Assembly: GCF_000265525.1 (NCBI RefSeq)
Contig: NC_018015.1
Span: 1,090,322-1,154,321 of the forward strand
Length of the DNA stretch: 64,000 bases
Source: Thermococcus cleftensis
GTDB taxonomy: Archaea; Methanobacteriota_B; Thermococci; Thermococcales; Thermococcaceae
Reading direction: 5' to 3'
In this document: positions 40,957-49,215 of the stretch, one piece after another
Layout: every line of letters begins with the position of its first letter
Numbering within the stretch: position 1 is the first letter of the stretch
Notes under the pieces: generated by a model
What the model saw: only the letters and a program-made list of their open reading frames with translations
Databases searched by the model: none
What the model was told of the DNA's origin: nothing
Program-made: the position numbers and the translations under genes

Positions 40957-42175
40957 TCGGAAGGAAAAAGCCGGAATCGCGCTGATACTGCTGGTGATGC
41001 TCCTCGCGGTCGTTCCAATGCATCTCCTCGTGCCCCCTGAAAAGGCCGCCAACTGGAACTACCTGCCCTACTGGAACGACTATCCCAAGAACGCCAGGCC
41101 CATCTGGCTTCCTTCGGGCTTCAGAACCCTTGAATCGGCTGGAACGAATTTTTCAATGACCTTCACGGTTGATGGGATCGTTCCGGGAAACGTGATGATC
41201 GAGGGCAACTCGACGGTTAGGCTTGTAATTCACCGCCCCGACGGCCTTTCCGTGGTTCTTGGCCCGGTAGAGGTGAACGGGAGGACGAGCATCAACTCCA
41301 ACCCCACCCTCGCCGCGGGGGCTTACGAGTTTGCCGAGTCCCTCGGCTACGGCCCGGAGAGCAGGCCCCTCTTCACGCCCACCCAGCTCCTCTTCATGGG
41401 GTACGGCGGCGAGGTTCTGGAGGGAAGGTACACCCTTGAGGTCGAATCCTCTTCCCCCGTTGCCGTCACGGTCTTTGGCGATTCCTACGGTCTCCTCGGC
41501 ACAGACTCCTACGGCCGCGACCTCTGGGTGGGCTTTGTTCTTGCCGGTAGGAGTACTCTGCTCGTGTCGCTTGAGGTCTCCCTCCTTGTGATGATCATAG
41601 GCCTGCTCCTCGGCCTCTTCGCCGGTTACTATCGGAGCCGGCCCGCGATTCTTCTTGAGAGCCTGCTGAACTCCCTGGGGGCGCTCCCCGTCCTTCCCCT
41701 CGCGATGCTGATGATATTCTCATTCTCAACGACGGGCATAGCGATGACCAGGGAGATAGGGACGGGAACCCTGTCACTGATACTCGCCCTCCTGCTCGCG
41801 GGCAAGTTCGGGAGCGCCGTGAGGGGCTTCGTCGTTCAGGAGAAGGTCAGGGAGCACGTTGCCGCGGCAAGGGCTCTTGGGGCCGGCGACCTCTACATTC
41901 TCAGGAGGCATATTCTGAAGCCTGTAATCCCCTACGCCCTGAGCCACTTCAGCCTCCTGTTCCCCAAGGTGGTCGCGCTCGTGGCGATACTCGGGTTTTT
42001 CAACATGATTCCGAGCGACAACTGGGGCTCCTTCATACTCGAGGGTCTCAACCAGGGCGCCCTATACGCGGGCAGATGGTGGTGGTTTTTAGCTCCTGTC
42101 GTCACGATGGTGCTTTTGAGCGTGGGCTTCGCCCTGCTCTGGGACGATGATGGCCCAGAAGGCGTTCTGGCATAA
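40946..42175 (+). CDS. DppC-like ABC importer-type permease
   Basis: A 409-residue permease. The first helix (AGIALILLVMLLAVVPMHL) is followed by a large extracytoplasmic domain (about 30-190), longer than usual for DppC, then by the membrane domain starting at LGTDSYGRDLWVGFVLAGR, the DppC landmark. The EAA loop is EHVAAARALGAGDLYILRRH. TTG 40946 is the preferred start because GGAGGTGGCGGCG directly precedes it; the frame also has GTG 40937. It overlaps the DppB stop by 11 bases. It ends the RiPP-locus run of permeases. Confidence 0.85.
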   Translation: MRLDRKEKAGIALILLVMLLAVVPMHLLVPPEKAANWNYLPYWNDYPKNARPIWLPSGFRTLESAGTNFSMTFTVDGIVPGNVMIEGNSTVRLVIHRPDGLSVVLGPVEVNGRTSINSNPTLAAGAYEFAESLGYGPESRPLFTPTQLLFMGYGGEVLEGRYTLEVESSSPVAVTVFGDSYGLLGTDSYGRDLWVGFVLAGRSTLLVSLEVSLLVMIIGLLLGLFAGYYRSRPAILLESLLNSLGALPVLPLAMLMIFSFSTTGIAMTREIGTGTLSLILALLLAGKFGSAVRGFVVQEKVREHVAAARALGAGDLYILRRHILKPVIPYALSHFSLLFPKVVALVAILGFFNMIPSDNWGSFILEGLNQGALYAGRWWWFLAPVVTMVLLSVGFALLWDDDGPEGVLA

Positions 42176-42202
42176 GGGAGAACGGAAGAACGGAGAAGAG
42201 GT

Positions 42203-42430
42203 TCAGATGGCTATCATCGTCGAGGTCATCTGGATCTCGGTCATCTTCCTTATCTTCTCGGTGATGAACTGGTCAAGGTCCTTCAGCGTGTCGGTCTCGA
42301 CCTTGACAACAAGGTCGTACTCGCCGTAGACAACGTAGGCCTCCTTAACCTCCGGCATGGCGAGAAGCTTCTCCATAACTTCCCTTTCCTTTCCAGCGGC
42401 CGTAACCATCAAAATAAAAGCCGTCACCAT
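42203..42430 (-). CDS. Stand-alone Lrp/AsnC RAM-domain protein
   Basis: A 75-residue protein made only of the ligand-binding RAM domain of Lrp/AsnC regulators (TAFILMVTAAGKEREVMEKL, then MPEVKEAYVVYGEYDLVVKVE, then LDQFITEKIRKM). The DNA-binding helix-turn-helix is absent. Such SmORF-like RAM proteins form oligomers, bind amino acids and may modulate full-length Lrp proteins. ATG 42430 follows GGTGATAGCC; the open frame continues upstream without another ribosome binding site. It is divergent from the kinase gene with only 52 bases between them. Confidence 0.9.
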   Translation of the reverse strand: MVTAFILMVTAAGKEREVMEKLLAMPEVKEAYVVYGEYDLVVKVETDTLKDLDQFITEKIRKMTEIQMTSTMIAI

Positions 42431-42482
42431 GGCTATCACCAAAAGTATTTTATCGGCGGAGTATTTAAGCTTATCGAGGCAT
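42431..42482. promoter_or_regulatory. Short divergent promoter region
   Basis: Only 52 bases separate the RAM-domain gene (minus) and the kinase gene (plus). The plus strand has GAGTATTTAAGC at about 42459-42470, usable as the kinase TATA box with a leaderless or very short transcript. The minus-strand ribosome binding site GGTGATAGCC is at its other end, with AAAATACTTTTGG as a possible minus TATA. The two promoters must overlap, so they are likely to interfere or be co-regulated. Confidence 0.4.
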
Positions 42483-43130
42483 ATGTTCGACCACCTGATA
42501 AGCAAAGCTCAATTGGAGCGGTTTTACTCCCGCCTGAAATCGCTCGGATTTGAGGAAACCCAGCCCTACGCAAAGGGCACGACCAGCTTAATCTTCCGGG
42601 CCAGATTAGATGAAAAAAACGTCATTATAAAGCTCCAAAGACCCGACTCGCCGAGGCAGAACTTTGAGAGGGAGGCGAGGATAATAAAGACCATCGAGCC
42701 CTTTGGTGTAACGCCGCCCCTCGTAGCCTATGGCCTCTTCGAGGGACTGGAGTATTTAATCCGGGAATTCGCTGATGGGGAGATAATCTTCCACGCCGAC
42801 CTTGAAAAGCGCCATCTGTTCGAGATAGCCGAGAAAGCCGCTTTGCTCGACCGTCTCGGCATCGACCACGGTCAGATTCAGGGGGGCAAGCACATAATCA
42901 TCGGTGAGCGGGTTTACCTAATCGACTTCGAGAAGGCCGGCTGGCGGAAGCCGAAGAACCTCACCTCGGCGATGGCGATGCTTTTCCTCAGTGACAACTA
43001 CATCTCCCGCCGCGTCAGGAGGAGGTTCGGAATAGGGGAGGATTTCTTGGGCGAGATGAGGGAGGCCGTCAGGGAGTACAAGAGAACAGGAAAGCTCTCA
43101 GGCCTTCTGCGCCTTCTTTCTCGCCTTTAG
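42483..43130 (+). CDS. Small protein-kinase-like (RIO/Kdo-type) phosphotransferase
   Basis: A 215-residue minimal kinase fold. The glycine-rich loop region is YAKGTTSLIFRARL, the ATP lysine is in NVIIKLQRP, the catalytic-loop equivalent is LGIDHGQIQGGKHIII, and VYLIDFEKAG supplies the DFE in place of DFG. This matches the archaeal RIO/Bud32-like and lipopolysaccharide-kinase-like family of small kinases, whose targets are unknown. The ATG at 42483 follows GAGGCAT; upstream in-frame ATGs lie within the divergent RAM gene. Confidence 0.82.
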   Translation: MFDHLISKAQLERFYSRLKSLGFEETQPYAKGTTSLIFRARLDEKNVIIKLQRPDSPRQNFEREARIIKTIEPFGVTPPLVAYGLFEGLEYLIREFADGEIIFHADLEKRHLFEIAEKAALLDRLGIDHGQIQGGKHIIIGERVYLIDFEKAGWRKPKNLTSAMAMLFLSDNYISRRVRRRFGIGEDFLGEMREAVREYKRTGKLSGLLRLLSRL

Positions 43131-43424
43131 CCTGTCGGCGTAGAGGGCCAGGAGCGGTATCGCAACGGCCATCGCTATGAGGCCCATTCTCGGGTCCCAG
43201 AGGTAGTTGAAGACGAGTATGACCACCACGGCTATCGCTATCATCAGGAACAGGTCCCTGTCGTAGAGCCTTGACTTCGCGAGTATGTTCTGCTCCCTCG
43301 CGGTGTAGGCCAGGTAAAGGGGTATCCCAACGGCCGCTATCGCTATTCCCACGTAGGTCCTGAAGGCGACTGATATGAATATGCCAACGGCCAGTATGAT
43401 TCCAACGGCGTGCTCTTCCCTCAT
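43098..43424 (-). CDS. Small integral membrane protein, 108 aa
   Basis: A membrane protein with four hydrophobic helices (AVGIILAVGIFISVAF, YVGIAIAAVGIPLYLAY, LFLMIAIAVVVILVFNYLW, LIAMAVAIPLLALYAD) and a short basic tail (RLKARKKAQKA). No family is recognised. ATG 43424 has AGGTGGGAGT upstream; a GTG at 43439 lies before that site. Its last bases overlap the convergent kinase gene by 33. Confidence 0.75.
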   Translation of the reverse strand: MREEHAVGIILAVGIFISVAFRTYVGIAIAAVGIPLYLAYTAREQNILAKSRLYDRDLFLMIAIAVVVILVFNYLWDPRMGLIAMAVAIPLLALYADRLKARKKAQKA

Positions 43425-43542
43425 ACTCCCACCTGTCACCTCGCTATCGGTGAGGGCCTTTTAAAGGTTCTCGCGGTTGTTACCTCAGACAGGAGTTAAG
43501 CTTATATACCTCTCCGACTTAGTATAAATCGGTGATAGCGTT

Positions 43543-45408
43543 ATGAGCGGTATCGAATGGAACGAAAAGACCTTTTCTCGCTTCGCCTACCTGAACGACC
43601 CGCGGATTGAAGGCAGCAAGGTAGCTTACACCCTGACGAAGGTGAACATGAAGGACAACAAGTACGAGAGCACAATCGTCGTTGAAGACCTCGAGACTGG
43701 CTCGAGGCGCTTCATCGAGAACGCCTCAATGCCAAGGCTCTCTCCCGATGGAAGGAAGATAGCCTTCACAAGGGCGAACGAGGAGAAGAAGGAAACCGAG
43801 GTGTGGGTTGCCGATGTTCACACCCTCAGCGCCAAAAAGGTTCTCTCAACCAAAAACGTCCGATCGCTCCAGTGGAACGCTGATTCAAGGCGTCTCTTGG
43901 TTGTCGGTTTCAAGAGGAGGGACGATGAGGATTTAGTCTTCGACAGCGAAGTACCCTTCTGGTTCGATGGCATGGGCTTCCTCGACGGGGAGAAAACGAC
44001 CTTCTGGGTTCTCGACACGGAGAGCGAGGAAATCCTGGAGGAGATCGAGAAGCCTAGGTTTTCGAGCGGAATCTGGCACGGCGATGCCATACTCATGAAC
44101 GTCCCGCACAGCGAGAACGGTAAGCCGACCCTCTTCAAGTTCCACGACATCTACCTCTGGAGGGACGGAAGCGAGGAGAGGCTCTTCGAGCGCGTTTCGT
44201 TTGAGGCCATCGACTCCGACGGGGAAAGGATACTCCTGAGGGGCAAGAGGGAGAAGAGGTTCATGAGCGAGCACGACTGGCTCTACCTCTGGGACGGGGA
44301 GCTTAGGGCCGTCTACGAGGGCCCGCTCGACGTCTGGGGAGCGAAGCTGACCGACGGGAAGGTCTACTTCCTAACGCCTGACGCCGGGAGAGTGAACCTC
44401 TGGCTCTGGGACGGAAAGGCCGAGAGGGTCGTTGTGGGCAACCACTGGATTTACGGGCTGGACGCGAGCGGGGGCAAAGCCCTGCTCCTGATAATGACGG
44501 CAACGCGCATAGGCGAGCTCTACCTCTACGACGGCGAGCTGAAGCAGATAACCGACTACAACGGGCCGATATTCGCCAGGCTGAAGACCTTCGAGCCGAG
44601 GCATTTCCGCTTTAGGAGCAAGGACTTGGAAATAGATGGCTGGTATCTGAGGCCTGAGCTCAAGGAGAATGAGAAGGCCCCGGTGATAGTCTTCGTCCAC
44701 GGCGGACCGAAGGGGATGTACGGCCACCGCTTCGTCTACGAGATGCAGCTGATGGCGAGCAAGGGCTACTACGTCGTCTTCGTGAACCCGCGCGGCAGCG
44801 ACGGCTACACCGAGGACTTCGCGCTCCGGGTTCTGGAGAGGACTGGTTTAGAAGACTTCGAGGACATAATGGCTGGAATCGAGGAGTTCTTCAAGCTCGA
44901 ACCCCAGGCCGACAGGGAGAGGGTTGGCATAACGGGCATAAGCTACGGCGGCTACATGACCAACTGGGCCTTAACCCAGTCCGACCTCTTCAAGGCCGGC
45001 ATCAGCGAGAACGGCATAAGCTACTGGCTGACGAGCTACGCCTTCTCGGACATCGGCCTCTGGTACGACGTCGAGGTCATCGGCCCGAACCCGCTCGAAA
45101 ACGAGAACTACCGCAGGTTAAGCCCCCTCTTCCACGCGGAGAACGTCAAGGCCCCGATACTGCTGATACACAGTCTTGAGGACTACCGCTGTCCCCTCGA
45201 CCAGAGCCTCATGTTCTACAACGTGCTAAAGGACATGGGCAAGGAGGCCTACATAGCGGTCTTCAGACGCGGTGCCCATGGCCACAGCGTCCGGGGAAGC
45301 CCGAAGCACCGCTCAAAGCGCTACAGGCTCTTCATCGAGTTCTTCGAGAGGAAGCTGAGGAGGTACGAGGAAGGCTTTGAGGTTGAGAAGATACTCAAGG
45401 AAAGCTGA
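43543..45408 (+). CDS. S9-family acylaminoacyl-peptidase/prolyl oligopeptidase
   Basis: A 621-residue serine peptidase. An N-terminal beta-propeller (about 20-340, with repeats such as PRLSPDGRKIAFTR) gates an alpha/beta-hydrolase domain. The catalytic triad is S467 in GISYGGYMTNW, D547 in HSLEDYRCP and H579 in RGAHGHS; the oxyanion loop is FVHGGPKGMYG near 384-394. It cleaves short or blocked peptides in the cytoplasm and would support peptide fermentation. GGTGATAGCGTT precedes the ATG, and TATA-like GCTTATATACC is at about 43499-43509. Confidence 0.93.
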   Translation: MSGIEWNEKTFSRFAYLNDPRIEGSKVAYTLTKVNMKDNKYESTIVVEDLETGSRRFIENASMPRLSPDGRKIAFTRANEEKKETEVWVADVHTLSAKKVLSTKNVRSLQWNADSRRLLVVGFKRRDDEDLVFDSEVPFWFDGMGFLDGEKTTFWVLDTESEEILEEIEKPRFSSGIWHGDAILMNVPHSENGKPTLFKFHDIYLWRDGSEERLFERVSFEAIDSDGERILLRGKREKRFMSEHDWLYLWDGELRAVYEGPLDVWGAKLTDGKVYFLTPDAGRVNLWLWDGKAERVVVGNHWIYGLDASGGKALLLIMTATRIGELYLYDGELKQITDYNGPIFARLKTFEPRHFRFRSKDLEIDGWYLRPELKENEKAPVIVFVHGGPKGMYGHRFVYEMQLMASKGYYVVFVNPRGSDGYTEDFALRVLERTGLEDFEDIMAGIEEFFKLEPQADRERVGITGISYGGYMTNWALTQSDLFKAGISENGISYWLTSYAFSDIGLWYDVEVIGPNPLENENYRRLSPLFHAENVKAPILLIHSLEDYRCPLDQSLMFYNVLKDMGKEAYIAVFRRGAHGHSVRGSPKHRSKRYRLFIEFFERKLRRYEEGFEVEKILKES

Positions 45409-45553
45409 GGCCCATCTCTTTCAGCTTTTTCTTCAACCTTTTCCTGCTCCCCCTGAAGTAAAAAACGCACCACCCGTATCTGCAGGCGATTTTGAACTCT
45501 CCATCAACGTCGTCGATGTCCCCTTCCAGCTGGGCTACCCCGACGAAGCACCC
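45395..45553 (-). pseudogene. C-terminal gene fragment without a start codon
   Basis: A 53-codon open stretch that looks coding: it contains AQLEGDIDDVDGEFKIACRY, then GWCVFYFRGSRKRLKKKLKE, and ends MGLSFP. It has no ATG, GTG or TTG in frame, is preceded by a stop codon (45554-45556), and its tail overlaps the 3' end of the S9 peptidase gene by 14 bases. It is probably the surviving end of a decayed gene. It is not in frame with the truncated gene at 45562. Confidence 0.4.
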
Positions 45554-45561
45554 TTATCCCT

Positions 45562-45954
45562 TCAGATTTCGGGTTTCTCCGGCTTTAGAAGCCCCATATA
45601 AAGGGCCTCTCTCAGGGCGAAGAACTCGAAGGCGCAGCTGACTATCCCAAAGCGGTGGTTGTGCTCGAAGAGCCTGAGGAGAAAGGCGATGTAATCCTCA
45701 TCGTTCAGGTCGTAGATGGGGTAGGGCAATCTTTTCACGATTTCCTTTGGGACGGGCTTTCCCTCCAGGAACAGCGTTCCTGCCAGGTAGAAGGGAACGT
45801 AGGGATCGCCGACTTCAATGATGCGGACCCCACCCTTTTCCGCCTCCGCTATCAGCTCCTCCGCTCTATTGAACCCCGCAGTAACTCCCAGAAGAACGTA
45901 CTTCCCGAGGAGCTCAAGGAAAGACTCTCCCCTGTATCTCACCAGCCCCTCCAT
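45562..45954 (-). CDS. Truncated DUF257-like protein, probable gene remnant
   Basis: A 130-residue frame starting at ATG 45954 has protein-like sequence (RYRGESFLELLGKYVLLGVT, RIIEVGDPYVPFYLAGTLFLE, LNDEDYIAFLLRLFEHNHRF) that reminds me of the KaiC-like DUF257 proteins of Thermococcales; this is a weak recollection. Coding-like sequence continues upstream in the same frame for about 80 bases (LLIVKASKALVEGNRAEFEK) but with no start codon, so the true N-terminus and its P-loop are missing. No ribosome binding site precedes ATG 45954. The gene is most likely 5'-truncated and inactive or re-started. Confidence 0.5.
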   Translation of the reverse strand: MEGLVRYRGESFLELLGKYVLLGVTAGFNRAEELIAEAEKGGVRIIEVGDPYVPFYLAGTLFLEGKPVPKEIVKRLPYPIYDLNDEDYIAFLLRLFEHNHRFGIVSCAFEFFALREALYMGLLKPEKPEI

Positions 45955-46246
45955 GAGGTAGTTCCTCTCGAAGTCCCCGAGAACCTTCTCGAATTCTGCC
46001 CTGTTTCCCTCAACGAGAGCCTTGCTTGCCTTGACGATGAGGAGCCGATGGAAAAGATGCCTTTTTTGGTCTGTGACATGATAACGTGTATGACGTGATT
46101 GTGTTCCCTTGATTTAAATTATTTTCTGCCATCGTAAAGTTCTTTCCTGCCCATGTATGCCCTTTTCTGCCTCCATCTGGCACGAAAGCGTTAAAAAGAG
46201 CACCCATCAACTGGATTGCTACGTCAAATAATCCGGAGGTCTGCTC

Positions 46247-49210
46247 ATGTCGGGAAAGAAGGGTGAGAAGAAGCTCTACTATCACGGCCTGAAGGAGCAG
46301 AAGAAGCTGGACGTTTCCAGGCTCAAGTACCTGTCGATTCTGATCTCAGTCATCGGCGTTGCCGTTCTTCTCGTTGCCGCCCAGAGCGCCCAGGCACCGC
46401 TCGTTAGGGTGAGCGACGTCTACGGCAACTACCTGATGAACTACGCCGTCGTCAGGATAAACGGAACGGTCGTTACGGTTCCCTACGTCTCCCAGACCGG
46501 CGGAAAGCTCGGCCTCACCTTCACGGTCGACGATGGAACCGGGCAGATCGACGTCCGCGTTTACTCCCCGCTGGCGGACGAGATGATAAGGAGGGGGCTC
46601 GTTCCCTTCCCCGGCGACGAGATAACGGCCGAGGTCCAGCTCCGCGTGAGGGAGACCTACACCTACTCGATGCTCCAGTACCTCGACGGCCTGAATTTCC
46701 GCTCGAAACTCTACTCCGATAATCCGCCCATCGTCAAGTCCCTCAACGCCAACATGAGCGGCTCCTACGTGGCCGTTGAGGGCATCGTCACCGAGTTCTC
46801 CAACGTCAGTTCCGGGTACCTGATGACCGTCGATACCGGGGATTCCCTCGTTTCGGTGCTCGTTCCGAGGGTCCTCCTCGTCTTCAACAACCTCTCCGTC
46901 AAGGTCGGTGACACCCTCTACGCCCCGGGGATAGTCTACCTCTACAAGGGCACCTCGCCGGAGATAGTCGTCAGGAACCTCACCCAGCTGTCTATAACTC
47001 CCATCGAGGAGGCGCCGCTGGTGCCCATAGGCGAGGCACCCAACTACCCGGGGATGGTCATGGCCGTTGAGGGGACGCTCGCCGGAATAACCTACGAGAA
47101 CGGCCGCTACGTTCTGACCCTCACCGACGGAAGCAGCTACCTCGACGCCCTCGTGCCGCGCGAGGTTCTCGCGAGCCTCAACCCCTTCAACGCCTCGAGC
47201 GAGAGCACGGTCAAGGTTGCGGGAAGAATGGGGGACGACGGCAGGCTCGTCGCGGCTTACCTCGAAGTCGTCAGCCCCGTGAACCCCGAGTTCAGGCCGA
47301 TAGGGACGCTGACCATCGACATGCGCGGCTCGTTGGTGGTGATGAAGGGTAACATCGAGGAGGTTGACAGGATAGGCTCGAACCTCAAGCTGGTCATCGA
47401 CGACGGCACCGGAAGGATGGACGTCTTCATACCCTCGGCCACCCTCGCCGAGCTGTCGAACGAGACCCTGGCCCAGCTCAAGGTAGGCCTCGGCGTGGAG
47501 GTCGGGGGCTACCTGGAGGAGTACCGTGGAAGGCTCGAGGTAGTCGTTTACACCGGGGAAGGGATCAGGGCCCTCGGAGAGCCGCTCCCGCCGGAGGAGA
47601 TAGAGCTCCCGAGGGTGACCGCGGACGAACTCGCTGATTACGAGGGCCAGCTCGTCGATTTCGCCGGCTCCATCGATGGCCTGACCTACGCAAACGGCAC
47701 CTACTACCTCACGGTGGACGGCGTCAAGGCTTCTCTCCCGAGGGAGGCCCTGCTGAACCTCAACCCGCTCGAGGCTGGAACTGGAAGCCAGGTCGTCGTC
47801 AGGGGCCTGGTGGCTGGAGAGAACCTCGTGAAGGGCGAGAACCTCACCATAGAGGTGCCGATAGCCCCGATTCCTCTCAGGCCTGACGAGGTCACGGTCG
47901 AGATGAGGGGAGAGCTGGTTGAGGTGGTGGGCAGGGTCACCGACGTGGCCAACCTCAGTGGCAACCTCAAGATAGTCGTCTGCGAGCTGCCTGTCTTCGT
48001 GCCGCGCTCAACCGCCAACGAGCTAACCTACGTCCCTGCCAAGGGCGACCTGGTGCGGATCGGCGGATACGTTGAGATATACCGCGACGAGCCCGAGGTG
48101 GTGCTCTTCAACCCGGCCTCGATCCAGAGGGTCGAGGAAACCGGCCCGAGGGAGGGCACGGTCTCCGAACTCGCGAACGCCACGGAGCCGCTCCTCCTGA
48201 CGGTCACGTGGGATTCCATATCGTACCAGAAACCAGACTACGCCCTGACCTTCCACGACTCCACCGGAAGCGCAACCCTGCTCGTCGAGCGCTCCCTCCT
48301 GCCCAACCCGCTCGGCGCGGGAACCGGGAGCGAGCTGAGAATCGTAGCCGACCCACTCTCCGGCAGGATAACTTCCCTCAACGTCACCAGGGCCAAGCCA
48401 TCACCGCTGGTCAGGACGGGCTCAATAGACCTCTCGATGAAGGGCAAGACCGTGGCCGTGAACGGGACGGTTTCGAGCGTCTTCACCCTCGGAAGCAACC
48501 TCAAGCTGACGGTAGATGACGGGAGCGGTGGAATAGCGGTCTTCATACCCGGTGGTGCCAACCTGAGCGTCAGGAAGGGCCAGAGCGTCACCGTAGCCGG
48601 CTACGTGGACGAGTACAACGGCGAGGCAGAGGTTATAGTCTACGACCTCGATGCCGTGGTTATCGGGGAGGAACCCGTGGAGGGAATAGAGGAGATAACC
48701 GTCTCGGAGCTTCCGGACGCGACCGGTAAGGTGAACCTCACCGTCACCTGGGACGGGCTGAGCTACGACAATGGCTACGTCATGAAGGTCCACGACTCCA
48801 CCGGAAGCGCTGAGCTCTCGGTTTCGAGGGAGCTCCTCCCGGACCCGAGGGAGGCGGGAACGGGAAGCAGGCTGAGGATAACCTACGACGCCGACGCCGG
48901 CGAGGTGGTTTCCATAACCGTCGTTGAAGCGGTTCCGGCGGAGGAATTAAGGACGGGCGACGTTACCCTCGACCTCCTCGGGGAGACCGTGGTCGTTGAG
49001 GGGACCATCACGGACGTCTACACCGGCAGCACCTTCGTCAAGCTGACCATCGACGACGGAAGCGGGGAGCTGGTGGTCTTCATACCGAAGAGCGTGGCCC
49101 AGCCCGACCTCAGCGAGGGCCAGACGGTCAGGGTTGCTGGCTACGTCGCCGAGTACAAGGGAACCGTTGAGGTCATTCCTTACAGGGCCGACTGCATCGA
49201 GGTGAGGTGA
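46247..49210 (+). CDS. Membrane-anchored tandem OB-fold repeat protein, 987 aa
   Basis: A very large exported protein: a Lys-rich cytoplasmic start (MSGKKGEKKLYYHGLKEQKK), one helix (LSILISVIGVAVLLVAAQSA, about 29-48), then about ten beta-barrel units of 75-95 residues. The best conserved units share VAVEGTV / VVVEGTI, a LKLVIDDGTGRMDVFIP-type strand pair, and V-V-GYV-EY-G-EVIVY; examples are near 368-450, 565-640, 740-815 and 915-985. This is the OB-fold pattern of nucleic-acid-binding (tRNA_anti/YhcR-type) domains. NGT/NLS sites are frequent. It heads a three-gene operon with a TctA-like permease and an OB-containing hydrolase. Its ligand is unknown. Confidence 0.82.
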   Translation: MSGKKGEKKLYYHGLKEQKKLDVSRLKYLSILISVIGVAVLLVAAQSAQAPLVRVSDVYGNYLMNYAVVRINGTVVTVPYVSQTGGKLGLTFTVDDGTGQIDVRVYSPLADEMIRRGLVPFPGDEITAEVQLRVRETYTYSMLQYLDGLNFRSKLYSDNPPIVKSLNANMSGSYVAVEGIVTEFSNVSSGYLMTVDTGDSLVSVLVPRVLLVFNNLSVKVGDTLYAPGIVYLYKGTSPEIVVRNLTQLSITPIEEAPLVPIGEAPNYPGMVMAVEGTLAGITYENGRYVLTLTDGSSYLDALVPREVLASLNPFNASSESTVKVAGRMGDDGRLVAAYLEVVSPVNPEFRPIGTLTIDMRGSLVVMKGNIEEVDRIGSNLKLVIDDGTGRMDVFIPSATLAELSNETLAQLKVGLGVEVGGYLEEYRGRLEVVVYTGEGIRALGEPLPPEEIELPRVTADELADYEGQLVDFAGSIDGLTYANGTYYLTVDGVKASLPREALLNLNPLEAGTGSQVVVRGLVAGENLVKGENLTIEVPIAPIPLRPDEVTVEMRGELVEVVGRVTDVANLSGNLKIVVCELPVFVPRSTANELTYVPAKGDLVRIGGYVEIYRDEPEVVLFNPASIQRVEETGPREGTVSELANATEPLLLTVTWDSISYQKPDYALTFHDSTGSATLLVERSLLPNPLGAGTGSELRIVADPLSGRITSLNVTRAKPSPLVRTGSIDLSMKGKTVAVNGTVSSVFTLGSNLKLTVDDGSGGIAVFIPGGANLSVRKGQSVTVAGYVDEYNGEAEVIVYDLDAVVIGEEPVEGIEEITVSELPDATGKVNLTVTWDGLSYDNGYVMKVHDSTGSAELSVSRELLPDPREAGTGSRLRITYDADAGEVVSITVVEAVPAEELRTGDVTLDLLGETVVVEGTITDVYTGSTFVKLTIDDGSGELVVFIPKSVAQPDLSEGQTVRVAGYVAEYKGTVEVIPYRADCIEVR

Positions 49211-49215
49211 TGGCC

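Noticed and set aside
46010-46285. Minus-strand frame of 91 codons upstream of the OB-fold gene
   Set aside because: It overlaps the promoter and start of the OB-fold gene and shows no protein-like pattern.
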